A program made the position numbers and the translations under genes. DNA of 64,000 bases from Caulobacter sp. X (lineage in GTDB: Bacteria > Pseudomonadota > Alphaproteobacteria > Caulobacterales > Caulobacteraceae). The DNA is taken from contig NZ_PEGF01000001.1 of the NCBI RefSeq assembly GCF_002742635.1, positions 2,294,001 through 2,358,000 of the forward strand. Direction: 5' to 3'. Below the pieces are notes generated by a model. The model ran no database searches, was not told the origin of the DNA, and saw nothing but the letters and a program-made list of their open reading frames with translations. Shown here piece after piece: positions 17,622 through 25,859 of the stretch (position 1 is its first letter; every line of letters begins with the position of its first letter).

Positions 17622-19079
17622 TCAGATCTTGGCGTTCATTCGCCCAATCAAGGCTGTGGTGCTCTGGCCTTGCTTGAGGTCGGCCAGAAGCACCTTGCCG
17701 CCATAGCCCAGCACGACATCCGAGCCGACCACCGTCTCGACGGTGTAGTCCGCGCCCTTGACCAGCACGTCCGGCCTGAAGGCCTTGATCAACGCCAGCG
17801 GCGTGTCCTCGTCGAACAGCACGACCAGATCGACAGACGACAGCGAAGCCAACACCGTGGCGCGGCCCTGCTCCTTCTGCACGGGGCGCGTCGGGCCCTT
17901 CAGCTTGGAGACCGAAGCGTCGGTGTTCAGACCGACGATCAGCCGGTCGCACGCGGCCTTGGCTTGCGAGAGGAGCGAGACGTGGCCGGGGTGCAAAAGG
18001 TCGAAGCAGCCGTTGGTGAAGCCGACCTTCAGGCCCCGCGCCCGCCAGCCCTCGACGATGTCGCGTGCTTGAGAGAGGTCGGCGATCTTGATCTCGCCGG
18101 GCTCGCCTTGATCGGACCCCGCCCGCGCCGTCAACTCGGCGGCGGTGACGACGTCGGTGCCGAGCTTGGCGACCACCAGGCCGCCGGCGAGGTTGGCCAG
18201 ATGCGCGGCCTCGACCAGGCTGGCGCCGGCCGCCACGGCCAGGGCGAGCGTCGCGGCGACGGTGTCGCCGGCCCCCGAGACGTCGAACACCTCCACCGCC
18301 GTAGCCGGCAGATGGACGGGCGTCTCGCCGCGCACCGACAGAGTCATGCCGGCCCCGCCCCGGGTGATCAGGGCCGCCTCCAGCGTCGGCGCCATGGCCA
18401 GGATCGCCGCGCCGGCCTCTTCCGAGGCCTCGTCGCTGTTGTCGACGACGCCCGTCGCCTCGGCGGCTTCCTTGCGATTGGGCTTGATCAGGGTCGCGCC
18501 GTCATAGCGGGCGAAGTCACGACTCTTGGGATCGACGATGACCGGCTTGCCGGCGGCGCGGGCGGCGGCGATCGCTTCGCGCACCACCGCGTCGGTCAGG
18601 ACGCCTTTCGCGTAATCAGACAGCACCACGACGTCGGTGGTCGCCAGCCGGGCCTTGAAGGCCGCCAGCAGCGCCGCGCCATCGCCCGGCGCGCGGTCTT
18701 CGCGATCCACGCGCAACATCTGGTGCGAGCCTGAGATGTAGCGAACCTTCTCGGTCGTGCGACGGCTGGCGTCGGCGATCAGCTCGGCCTCGAGGCCCGG
18801 CTCGGCGTCGATCATGCCGCGCAGGGCCGCGCCGGCGTCATCCTGGCCGACCAGACCCACGAGAACCGCCTTGGCTCCGAGGGCGGCGACGTTGCGCGCG
18901 ACATTGCCCGCCCCGCCCAGCATGGCGGTTTCCTTCTCGACCGCGATCACCGGCACCGGCGCTTCGGGCGAGATGCGGTCGACCGCGCCATAGACGAAAC
19001 GGTCCAGCATCACGTCGCCGAGGACCAGCACGGTCTTGCCGGCGAAGGCGCGGGGCAGATGGGCGAGGGTGTCGTTCAT
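17622..19079 (-). CDS. hldE: Bifunctional heptose-7-phosphate kinase/heptose-1-phosphate adenylyltransferase
   Basis: 485 residues from the ATG at 19079; a longer in-frame start would overlap the upstream efflux gene. The N-terminal ribokinase-like domain (about 1-320) has GGAGNVARNVA and the DVSGAGDTVAA anion hole with catalytic Asp, and phosphorylates D-glycero-D-manno-heptose 7-phosphate at C1. The C-terminal nucleotidyltransferase domain has GFTNGCFDLLHPGHVSLL, including HPGH, and forms the ADP-heptose precursor of LPS inner core. Fusion of both domains is the usual HldE arrangement. It starts 31 bp after the efflux gene stop, so the two are probably co-transcribed. Confidence 0.95.
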   Translation of the reverse strand: MNDTLAHLPRAFAGKTVLVLGDVMLDRFVYGAVDRISPEAPVPVIAVEKETAMLGGAGNVARNVAALGAKAVLVGLVGQDDAGAALRGMIDAEPGLEAELIADASRRTTEKVRYISGSHQMLRVDREDRAPGDGAALLAAFKARLATTDVVVLSDYAKGVLTDAVVREAIAAARAAGKPVIVDPKSRDFARYDGATLIKPNRKEAAEATGVVDNSDEASEEAGAAILAMAPTLEAALITRGGAGMTLSVRGETPVHLPATAVEVFDVSGAGDTVAATLALAVAAGASLVEAAHLANLAGGLVVAKLGTDVVTAAELTARAGSDQGEPGEIKIADLSQARDIVEGWRARGLKVGFTNGCFDLLHPGHVSLLSQAKAACDRLIVGLNTDASVSKLKGPTRPVQKEQGRATVLASLSSVDLVVLFDEDTPLALIKAFRPDVLVKGADYTVETVVGSDVVLGYGGKVLLADLKQGQSTTALIGRMNAKI

Positions 19080-19110
19080 GCGGAGTTCCGTACCGCCCCG
19101 CCCCGAAAAC

Positions 19111-20040
19111 TCAACCCTCGACGCTCTCGGCGAAGACGCCGCCGTGCTTTTCGGCAAGTCCGCGCGGGTCGGGATGGATGATGATGTCGGCCGATGGGAA
19201 AGCTTCCAGCAGGCGGTTCTCGGCGGCGACCATGATCGTGTGCGCCTCGGCCAGCGAGATGTCGGACGGCAGATCCGCGTGCATCTGCATGTGGACGTAA
19301 GGCCCCGAGGCGCGGGTGCGCAGCTGGTGGACGCCCAGGACTCGCGGGTCGACCGTGGCCAGCTGCACGATCCGGGTGCGCTCCTCCTCGGGCAGCTCCT
19401 GGTCCATCAGCTGGGCCGAGGCTTCGCGGAACACGCCGATCGCGCCCCAGATCAGCCACAGCGCCACCAGCAGGCCGGCGGCCGCGTCCAGCCAGGGCAG
19501 GCCGAGCCACGCGGCCGCGCCGACGCCGACTAGGGCGACCATGTTCGAGGCGAGGTCAGCCGCATAGTGGGCGCGGTCGCCGGAAATGGCGATCGAACCG
19601 CTGGCCTTCACGACGCGGGTCTGGGCGGTGATCAGGGCCAGGGTCAGGCCGATCGAGATCAGCATCACCGCGACGCCCGCCAGGCCGTGCTCGACCGGGC
19701 GCGGGTGCAGCAGGGCGTTTATCGCCTCCCGTCCGATCAGCGCGCCTGACGAAAACACAAGCCCGCCCTGCATCAGACTGGAAAAGGCTTCGGCCTTGCC
19801 ATGACCGAAGCGATGCTCGGCGTCCGGCGGCTCGGCGGCGTAGCGCACGGCGTAGACGGTGATCAGCGAGGCCACCAAGTCGAGCGCGGAGTCCGACAAC
19901 GAGGCCAGGATCGCGACCGAGCCGCTGGCGACCCAGGCGACCGCCTTGACCACGATCAGGATCGACGCCGTCGCCACGGACAGCAGGGCGACCCGGCGAG
20001 TGGCGGCGCGAACTTCGGGAGAGGCGGCGGAGAGCGACAT
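19111..20040 (-). CDS. Cation diffusion facilitator (FieF-like) transporter
   Basis: 309 residues. About six hydrophobic segments occupy residues 18-205, followed by a cytoplasmic domain ending in HPDPRG. Metal-binding patterns are SDSALDLVAS in TM2 and HYAAD in TM5, matching the DxxxD / HxxxD type sites of FieF-like exporters of zinc or iron; here the TM2 site reads S-D-S-A-L-D. The sequence RFGHGKAE after TM2 is a family signature. The metal cannot be assigned from sequence. hldE follows 31 bp downstream. Confidence 0.93.
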   Translation of the reverse strand: MSLSAASPEVRAATRRVALLSVATASILIVVKAVAWVASGSVAILASLSDSALDLVASLITVYAVRYAAEPPDAEHRFGHGKAEAFSSLMQGGLVFSSGALIGREAINALLHPRPVEHGLAGVAVMLISIGLTLALITAQTRVVKASGSIAISGDRAHYAADLASNMVALVGVGAAAWLGLPWLDAAAGLLVALWLIWGAIGVFREASAQLMDQELPEEERTRIVQLATVDPRVLGVHQLRTRASGPYVHMQMHADLPSDISLAEAHTIMVAAENRLLEAFPSADIIIHPDPRGLAEKHGGVFAESVEG

Positions 20041-20095
20041 GGCCGCCTTTTAGCAAGGCGGTCCGCCAAGCCCCAGCGCGAACGACTCGCGACGC

Positions 20096-21181
20096 TCAGG
20101 CGGCGATGCGCGGCTCGGGGCCGACATAGACCGACTGCGGCCGGATCAGACGTCCGCCCGCCAGCTGCTCGCGCGCGTGGGCGATCCATCCGGCGACCCG
20201 CCCCATGGCGAAGACGCAGGTGAAGCTGGACGGCGGCAGGCCCAGGGCCTCCAGCAGCAGAGCCGTATAGAACTCGACATTGGTGTCCAGCGGCCGGTCC
20301 GGCTTGTGCTCGCGCAGGATCTCCAGCGCGGCCTGCTCGACCGCCTCGGCGAAGGCTAGCCGTCCCGGCAGGGCGCTGGACGCCGAGGCGAGCTTGCGCA
20401 CGGCGGCCTTCAGGGCGTCGGCGCGCGGGTCGCGGACGCGGTAGATGCGGTGCCCGAAACCCATAAGCCGGTCTCCGCGCGCCAGAGCCTTCTCCAGCCA
20501 CGGCCGCGCATTGGCCGGCGTCCCGATGGCGTCGAGCATCTCGATCACCGGACCCGGCGCGCCGCCGTGCAGAGGCCCCTTCAGCGCCGAAAGCCCCGCC
20601 AGCACCGCCGAGGTCAGGCCGGCGCGGGTGGAGGCGACGACGCGGGCGGCGAAGGTCGAGGCGTTCAGGCCGTGGTCGCAAACCGTGACGAGGTAGGCGT
20701 CCAGCGCGGCGGCCTCGGCGTCCGACGCCGGCGCGCCGCGCGTCATGCGCAGGATGTCGGCGGCGTGGGACAGGGACGGGTCCGGCGCGACGGCGCTCTG
20801 GCCGGCCGCGACGCGCAGCACGGCGGGGGTGAAGACGGCCGGGGCGGCGATCAGCAGCAGGGCGGTCGAAAGGTCGTCGCCATCGGGCAGGCGCGCCAGC
20901 AAAGCGCGCATCGCCTCCACCGGGTCGCGGCGCGCGAGGCCTTCGTCCAGGGCGGCGACTTCCGCGAACGCGCGCACCCGCGCTTGGCCCACGGCGGGCG
21001 AAAGATCGCTGGGCGCATCCTCGAAGAAGCCGTCGAACAGCAGGTGCGCGGCGTCCTCGTAACGCGTCCGCCCCGAAAGATCCTCGACGGCGTAGCCTCG
21101 GATCACCAAGCGGCCCCGAGCGCCATCGACATCGGACAGGACAGTGTGGGCGGCGATAACGCCCTCAAGACCATCGGACAT
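20096..21181 (-). CDS. Citrate synthase family protein, catalytic residues intact
   Basis: 361 residues, shorter than the ~430-residue housekeeping enzyme. Key active-site positions are present: His170 in CDHGLNAST, His205 in GPLHGG, His244-Arg245 in GFGHRIYRVRDPR, Asp299 in LDTNVEFY and an Arg in IAHAREQ. It should therefore condense an acyl-CoA with oxaloacetate, as a citrate or 2-methylcitrate synthase. An AAAGGAG site lies eight bases upstream of its ATG. It is divergent from a degenerate paralog with a DNA-binding domain (21256-22428). C. crescentus is known to have citrate synthase paralogs besides its main CitA, and this pair probably corresponds to two of them. Confidence 0.9.
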   Translation of the reverse strand: MSDGLEGVIAAHTVLSDVDGARGRLVIRGYAVEDLSGRTRYEDAAHLLFDGFFEDAPSDLSPAVGQARVRAFAEVAALDEGLARRDPVEAMRALLARLPDGDDLSTALLLIAAPAVFTPAVLRVAAGQSAVAPDPSLSHAADILRMTRGAPASDAEAAALDAYLVTVCDHGLNASTFAARVVASTRAGLTSAVLAGLSALKGPLHGGAPGPVIEMLDAIGTPANARPWLEKALARGDRLMGFGHRIYRVRDPRADALKAAVRKLASASSALPGRLAFAEAVEQAALEILREHKPDRPLDTNVEFYTALLLEALGLPPSSFTCVFAMGRVAGWIAHAREQLAGGRLIRPQSVYVGPEPRIAA

Positions 21182-21219
21182 GTGCGGTCTCCTTTCACCG
21201 CGAAAAGGCGCTTACACAG

Positions 21220-21250
21220 CTTGATCGTCAATCTTGATCAATATAATCAA
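21220..21250 (+). promoter_or_regulatory. Candidate promoter/operator between the citrate synthase paralogs
   Basis: The 74-bp divergent gap holds CTTGATC twice as direct repeats (21220-21226 and 21233-21239), the palindrome TTGATCAA (21234-21241) and a further AATCAA (21245-21250). TATAAT at 21242-21247 ends eight bases before the ATG at 21256, and TTGATC at 21221-21226 is a possible -35 with 15-bp spacing. This predicts a leaderless transcript for the plus-strand gene. The repeats overlapping that promoter are natural binding sites for its HTH-containing product. Confidence 0.5.
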
Positions 21251-21255
21251 TCTAT

Positions 21256-22428
21256 ATGGCCGATTGGATGGACGCGGATCAGGTTCTGGAACGGCTCGGC
21301 ATCCGGCCGCAGACTCTTTACGCCTATGTCAGCCGGGGTCGGATCGAGGCGACGGCCCATCCGCAGGACCCCCGCCGCAGCCTCTATCGCGCCTCGGACG
21401 TCGCCGCCCTGGCCCAGAAGAAGGCGCGCGGTCGTCGCGCCGCCGATGTCGCCGCAGAGGCCATCGCCTGGGGCGAACCGGTGCTTCCGTCCGCGATCAC
21501 GACGGTGGCCGGCGGACGCCTCTGGTATCGCGGCCGCGACGCCGTCCAACTCGCGGACCACGGCCTGACGCTGGAGAACGTCGCCCGCCTGCTGCGCCGA
21601 GGGCATGGCGTCGCCCTGAAAGCCGCGCGTCAGGCAGAGCCGTTGATGGGCGACACCGCGCGCCAGCGGCTCTTCATGACTCTGGCGACAAGGGCGGGCC
21701 GCGAACCTCCAGCCCGCGGTCGCGCGCCGCTGGCCTTGGCCATGGAGGCGGCCGATCTCCTGGAAGCGATCGTCGACGCCGCGACCGGCCAGGCCGGCGA
21801 AGGCGCGGCCCATCTGCGCTTCGCCGCCGCCTGGGGCCTAGACGCCGGGGGCGCTGGTCTCATCAGGCGCGCTCTTGTGCTGCTGGCCGATCACGAGCTG
21901 AACGCCTCGACCTTCGCGGCGCGGGTCGCGGCCTCGACCGGCGCCTCCCTGTCGGCGGCGTGCCTCGCAGGACTCTCGGCGCTCTCCGGACCGCTGCACG
22001 GCGGCATGGCCGCGCGGGTGGAGGCCTTTGTCGAGGAAGCCGAGCGTCGCGATCCCGCCCAGGCCGTGGCTGCGCGCCTGTCGCGCGGCGCGTTGATGCC
22101 CGGGTTCGACCATCCGCTCTATCCGGACGGCGATCCTCGCGCCGCGGCGCTGCTGGCGGCCTTCGAGCCCCCGCCCCTGCTGACCGAGCTTCGCGCCGCG
22201 ACCGAAGCGGCCACCGGCCTGTCGCCCAACATCGACTTCGCCCTGGTCAGCCTAGCCCACGCTCTGAACCTGCCCGCCGATGCGCCGTTCATCCTGTTCG
22301 CCACGGCGCGAAGCGCCGGCTGGACCGCCCACGCGATCGAACAATTGCAGAGCGGCCGGCTGATCCGTCCTCGGGCGCGCTACATCGGCCCCGCGCCGGA
22401 AAGCTACTCGCCCCCTTCCTCGTCGTAA
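21256..22428 (+). CDS. Citrate synthase-like protein with N-terminal HTH DNA-binding domain
   Basis: 390 residues. Residues 5-55 form a MerR/excisionase-type helix-turn-helix (MDADQVLERLGIRPQTLYAY, then SLYRASDVAAL). The rest is a citrate synthase fold: His213 in ADHELNAST and His248 in GPLHGG are kept. However, the GHR motif reads D-H-P (285-287), the catalytic Asp position is Ser323 in LSPNIDF where the neighbour has LDTNVEF, and the AHAREQ Arg is Ile361. The protein is probably non-catalytic, or active only with a partner, and could act as a metabolite-responsive regulator of the divergent gene. There is no Shine-Dalgarno before the ATG. Its 3' end overlaps the convergent exonuclease by 25 bp. 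Confidence 0.85.
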   Translation: MADWMDADQVLERLGIRPQTLYAYVSRGRIEATAHPQDPRRSLYRASDVAALAQKKARGRRAADVAAEAIAWGEPVLPSAITTVAGGRLWYRGRDAVQLADHGLTLENVARLLRRGHGVALKAARQAEPLMGDTARQRLFMTLATRAGREPPARGRAPLALAMEAADLLEAIVDAATGQAGEGAAHLRFAAAWGLDAGGAGLIRRALVLLADHELNASTFAARVAASTGASLSAACLAGLSALSGPLHGGMAARVEAFVEEAERRDPAQAVAARLSRGALMPGFDHPLYPDGDPRAAALLAAFEPPPLLTELRAATEAATGLSPNIDFALVSLAHALNLPADAPFILFATARSAGWTAHAIEQLQSGRLIRPRARYIGPAPESYSPPSSS

Positions 22429-23417
22429 CCGACTAGCCGCAGCGCCCGCGCCGGCAAGCCTTCCAGTTGGCACCAGCGCTCCAGCGCCTCCTCGCGGCCA
22501 TGGGTGATCCAGACCTCGCCGGGGCGCAGCTCGGCCAGCGTGCCCGTCAGCTCGTCCCAGTCGGCGTGGTCGGAGAGGATCAGCGGCAGTTCGACGCCGC
22601 GCTGGCGGGCCCGGGCTCGCACCCGCATCCAGCCCGAGGCGAAGCAGTCGACCGGATCGGGGAAGCGGCGCGACCAGCGGTCGGCCACGGCGCTGGGCGG
22701 CGCAATGACGATCTGGCCCGCGAAGGCCTCCTTGGGTCCCGATGCGGTCGCCGGCGCCAGCGGCCCCAGCTCGACGCCATGCGCCTCGTAGAGCGCGTTG
22801 AGCCGCTCCAGAGCGCCATGAACGAAGATCGTCTTGTCCCAGCCCGCTTCACGCAGCAGCCGGATCACCCGCTGGGCCTTCCCCAGCGCATAGGCCCCGA
22901 CGATGTGGCAACGCTCGGGGAACTGCTCGACCGAAGCCAAGAGGCTGCGGATTTCGCCGGCGTCATCGGGATGGCGGAAGACCGGCAGGCCGAAGGTCGC
23001 CTCGGTGATGAAGACATCGCAGGGCACGGGCTCGAAGCGCGCGCATGTCGGGTCGCGCCGGCGTTTGTAGTCGCCCGACACCACCATGGTCAGGCCTTTC
23101 CAGCGCACCACGGCCTGGGCCGAGCCCAGCACGTGGCCGGCCGGGACCAGGGTCACCTCGACGCCGTCACGGGCATAGGTTTGGCCGTAGGCGATCGCCT
23201 CGCGCCGACCTGCGAAATCCTCGCCGTAGCGGGCGGCCATGATCGCCAGGGTCTCGGGCGTGGCGACGGCGACGCCGTGGCCCGCGCGAGCGTGGTCCGA
23301 GTGGCCATGGGTGATCACCGCCCGGTCCACGGGACGGACCGGATCGATGTAGAAGTCCCCCGGCGGGCAGTACAGGCCTCCTGGCCGGGGACAGAGAAGA
23401 TCTTCGGGCTTGATCAC
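22404..23417 (-). CDS. Metallo-beta-lactamase fold exonuclease (ligase-associated type)
   Basis: 337 residues from a GTG at 23417; a TTG five codons upstream is an alternative, and neither has a good ribosome site. The metal-binding motif THGHSDHARAGH (HxHxDH), then GHVLGSAQ, SGDYKRRRDP and the late SDHADWDEL match the YSH1/CPSF-like ligase-associated DNA exonuclease family. Members normally sit beside an ATP-dependent DNA ligase and a large helicase; neither is adjacent here, so the partner genes must be elsewhere or missing. A role in DNA repair is inferred from family only. Confidence 0.85.
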   Translation of the reverse strand: MIKPEDLLCPRPGGLYCPPGDFYIDPVRPVDRAVITHGHSDHARAGHGVAVATPETLAIMAARYGEDFAGRREAIAYGQTYARDGVEVTLVPAGHVLGSAQAVVRWKGLTMVVSGDYKRRRDPTCARFEPVPCDVFITEATFGLPVFRHPDDAGEIRSLLASVEQFPERCHIVGAYALGKAQRVIRLLREAGWDKTIFVHGALERLNALYEAHGVELGPLAPATASGPKEAFAGQIVIAPPSAVADRWSRRFPDPVDCFASGWMRVRARARQRGVELPLILSDHADWDELTGTLAELRPGEVWITHGREEALERWCQLEGLPARALRLVGYDEEGGE

Positions 23418-23471
23418 GACTGGATATGACAACGCATCAAGCGGTAAGCCTATCCCATCGAGGGAGACGGC

Positions 23472-23972
23472 ATGAGCGACAATGAACAGAGCCGCCTGAT
23501 CGCCACGGCGATGAACGAAGGCAGCCCCCAGGCCCGAGCTTTGGGCTTCTCGACGCTGGAGATCGGCGAGGCCACGGCCTTGTTGAAGGTCCCCTACCGT
23601 CCGGAGATCGTCGGCGATCCCGAGACGGGCGTGATCGCCGGCGGCGTGGTGACGACGCTCCTGGACCACGCCAGCGGCCAGGCCGTGCACGCCGCGTTGG
23701 AGGCCTGGACCTCGATCGCCACCCTGGACCTGCGCATCGACTACATGCGCCCCGCCGAGCCGGGGCTGGACATCCTGGCCCGCGCCCACTGCTACAAGCT
23801 GACCCGATCGGTCGCCTTCGTCCGCGCCGTCGCCTACGACCGCGATCCGGAGGATCCGGTGGCGACCGCCCAGGCGACCTTCATGCTCGACTCCAGCGCC
23901 GGCAAGAAGCCCGGCGCCAATCTCAAACCCTCGCGGTCCGGCCGCGCCCAGACCAAGGGAGCCGACCAATGA
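23472..23972 (+). CDS. PaaI-family hotdog thioesterase
   Basis: 166 residues, single hotdog domain. GGVVTTLLDHASGQAV is the family's active-site helix, with the acidic residue in LLDHA, and TLDLRIDYMRPAEPG is the following strand pair. It should hydrolyse an acyl-CoA thioester; phenylacetyl-CoA-like or medium-chain substrates are typical but not determinable here. The C-terminal tail is basic (KKPGANLKPSRSGRAQTK). Its TGA overlaps the next gene's ATG (ATGA), coupling the two thioesterases. Confidence 0.9.
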   Translation: MSDNEQSRLIATAMNEGSPQARALGFSTLEIGEATALLKVPYRPEIVGDPETGVIAGGVVTTLLDHASGQAVHAALEAWTSIATLDLRIDYMRPAEPGLDILARAHCYKLTRSVAFVRAVAYDRDPEDPVATAQATFMLDSSAGKKPGANLKPSRSGRAQTKGADQ

Positions 23973-24394
23973 GCGACGCCGACAGCCGCCTGGTCTCGAT
24001 GCTGGACTCCATCCCCTACGCCCGCTTCCTGGGCGTGCGCGCCGAGCTGGCCGGGGATGAGATGACCGCCATCCTGCCCTTCGCCCAGCACATCGTCGGC
24101 AATCCCATGCTGCCCGCCATCCACGGCGGCGTTCTGGGCGCCTTCATGGAGATGACGGCCCTGGCGCAGCTGTCGGCCGCCGCGCCGATGAGGCGCCAGC
24201 CGCGCACGATCGACGTCTCGATCGAGTATCTGCGCTCGGGACGCCCGCTGACCACCTACGCCCGCGCCAGCATCAAGAAGCTGGGCCGCCGGATCGCCAA
24301 CGTCCATGTCGAGGCCTGGCAGGAGACCCGCTCGGCCCCGATCGCCACCCTGCGCGGCCTCTTTCTGGTCGCGCCCAGCGAGGAAAGCGCTTGA
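23969..24394 (+). CDS. PaaI-family hotdog thioesterase, second of a tandem pair
   Basis: 141 residues, single hotdog domain. [18 protein letters not shown] is the active-site helix, with Glu in place of the Asp used by its neighbour, and [15 protein letters not shown] the adjoining strands. The two tandem copies share fold and order but are clearly diverged, so they may form a heteromer or act on different acyl-CoAs. ATGA overlap links it to the first copy, and TTGA overlap links it to a DUF2256 mini-gene, making a three-gene coupled unit. Confidence 0.9.
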   Translation: MSDADSRLVSMLDSIPYARFLGVRAELAGDEMTAILPFAQHIVGNPMLPAIHGGVLGAFMEMTALAQLSAAAPMRRQPRTIDVSIEYLRSGRPLTTYARASIKKLGRRIANVHVEAWQETRSAPIATLRGLFLVAPSEESA

Positions 24395-24561
24395 AGCTGT
24401 CCCGCAAGGGCGGAAAGGCGGTCGCCAAAGGTGATCTGCCGTCAAAGACCTGCTTGACCTGCGGCCGGCCGTTCACATGGCGAAAGAAGTGGGCGAAGGA
24501 CTGGGAGACGGTGAAATATTGTTCCGATATGTGCCGATCACGTAAAATTACACCCATGTAA
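24391..24561 (+). CDS. DUF2256 zinc-ribbon mini-protein
   Basis: 56 residues, starting at a TTG that overlaps the preceding TGA; GAGGA sits seven bases upstream, which decides the start. The core [15 protein letters not shown], then [12 protein letters not shown], matches the DUF2256 family: two Cys pairs (CxxC and CxxxC) likely bind one zinc, within a basic, tryptophan-rich chain. The function is unknown; members are often found as small genes next to unrelated metabolism genes. Translational coupling to two thioesterases is the only clue here. Confidence 0.85.
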   Translation: MKLSRKGGKAVAKGDLPSKTCLTCGRPFTWRKKWAKDWETVKYCSDMCRSRKITPM

Positions 24562-24695
24562 TGCGAATTGAGCGCGATAACCTTCTTAAAATCGGCGTAA
24601 TGAAGCAAAGGTAACGTGCAGTAACCAAGGGGCGGGCCTATATCCCTGATCACCGGACGCCAACGGGGCGGCCGGAGAAAAAAGGGATCAAGACC

Positions 24696-24794
24696 ATGAC
24701 CATGAAGACCACCGCCGTGTCCGGCCTCGCCTCGCTCGTTCTCGCGGTTCTGCCGCTCGTCATCATCGCCGGCTCGCTCGCCCAGAGCCTGTAA
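24696..24794 (+). CDS. Predicted single-pass membrane micropeptide
   Basis: 32 residues (or 30 from a second ATG at 24702). After MTMKTTAVS there is one hydrophobic segment, roughly residues 10-27, ending in AQSL before TAA. An AAGGGA lies about 10 bases upstream. Codon usage is GC3-rich like its neighbours, and the frame is followed immediately by a hairpin-forming sequence (24811-24847), which fits a short independent gene. I do not recognise a family. It may be a real membrane peptide or a chance frame; evidence is moderate. Confidence 0.5.
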   Translation: MTMKTTAVSGLASLVLAVLPLVIIAGSLAQSL

Positions 24795-24810
24795 GTGATC
24801 GCCGCTTAGC

Positions 24811-24847
24811 CTCCGTCGGGCCGCTCACACGAGCCGCCTCGACGGAG
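24811..24847. terminator. Hairpin after the micropeptide, possible terminator
   Basis: CTCCGTCG (24811-24818) and CGACGGAG (24840-24847) form a perfect 8-bp stem around a 21-base loop, 16 bp after the micropeptide stop and 16 bp before the convergent deacetylase stop. No U-run follows, so intrinsic termination is uncertain. Confidence 0.35.
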
Positions 24848-24863
24848 ATGGCGACCCAGAAGA

Positions 24864-25778
24864 CTAACGAGAATACAGAGACTTGGCCGTCCGATGCAGG
24901 ATGGCGTGGCGGCCCGCCAGACGATCGATATCCGCGTCGTAGCCGCCGCCGATAACCCCGACCACGGGGATCTCAAGAGACAGACAAGCGCCCAGGACAA
25001 GGGCCTCCCGTCGCGCCAGACCCTCGTCGGTCAGCGACAACCGGCCCAGCTTGTCGTCCGCGTGGGGATCGACCCCCGCATTGAAGAAGACGATATCCGG
25101 CCGGACGCTGGACAGAAGCGCCGGCACGATCTCCCCCAGTTTCGCCAGATAGGCCTCGTCGCCGGTTCCGTCGGCCAGCTCGATGTCGAGATCGCTCGCG
25201 GCCTTGCGGTGCGGGAAGTTCTTCTCGGCGTGCATCGAGACGGTGAAGACGCTGGGGTCGCCCTCGAAGATCCGCGCCGTGCCGTCGCCTTGGTGGACGT
25301 CGAGATCGACGACCAGCACCTGGCTGACCGCCCCCTCCGCCTGCAACCGCCGCGCGGCCACGGCCACATCGTTGAAGACGCAGAAGCCCGCCCCGCCCTC
25401 GGCCGAGGCGTGATGGCTGCCGCCGGCCGTATTGCAGGCGATCCCGTGCTCCAGAGCAAGGCGCGCCGCGAGCAGGGTGCCGCCGGTTGCGGCCCTCGCC
25501 CGCGTCGCGACGCTCTCGGTGTTGGGCATGCCGATCCGCCGCACCACGTCGGACGGCAGGGAGAGTTCGATCACGCCGCGGACGTAGTCCTCGGTGTGGG
25601 CCAGCCGCAAAGTCTCAATATCTGCAGGTTCGGGACGCGCGAAGCCGTCGGCCCCCGGAACGCCCTCGGCTTCCAGAACGCTGGCCAGGCGCGAGAACTT
25701 GTCCATCGGGAAGCGATGCCCGGCCGGCATTTCGGCGTGGAAGGCGGGGTGATGGACGATCGGCGGGCAGCGAGACAT
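24864..25778 (-). CDS. Histone deacetylase-family amidohydrolase
   Basis: 304 residues of the arginase/deacetylase fold. Catalytic and zinc-binding segments are clear: GGSHHASAEGGAGFCVFND with the His-His pair, VVDLDVHQGDG supplying Asp and His ligands, NAGVDPHADDKLG supplying the second Asp, and GGGY near the C-terminus with the transition-state Tyr. Bacterial members deacetylate small molecules such as acetylpolyamines or acetoin-related compounds, or lysine; the substrate is not visible. It is divergent from tesB with an 81-bp gap. Confidence 0.92.
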   Translation of the reverse strand: MSRCPPIVHHPAFHAEMPAGHRFPMDKFSRLASVLEAEGVPGADGFARPEPADIETLRLAHTEDYVRGVIELSLPSDVVRRIGMPNTESVATRARAATGGTLLAARLALEHGIACNTAGGSHHASAEGGAGFCVFNDVAVAARRLQAEGAVSQVLVVDLDVHQGDGTARIFEGDPSVFTVSMHAEKNFPHRKAASDLDIELADGTGDEAYLAKLGEIVPALLSSVRPDIVFFNAGVDPHADDKLGRLSLTDEGLARREALVLGACLSLEIPVVGVIGGGYDADIDRLAGRHAILHRTAKSLYSR

Positions 25779-25859
25779 CGCGAGACGATGGGCGCCGCGA
25801 CGGCCTGACGCAAGGAGACGACTTGCGGCGCGGCGCCGCTGCGCCTATCGCACTGCGCC

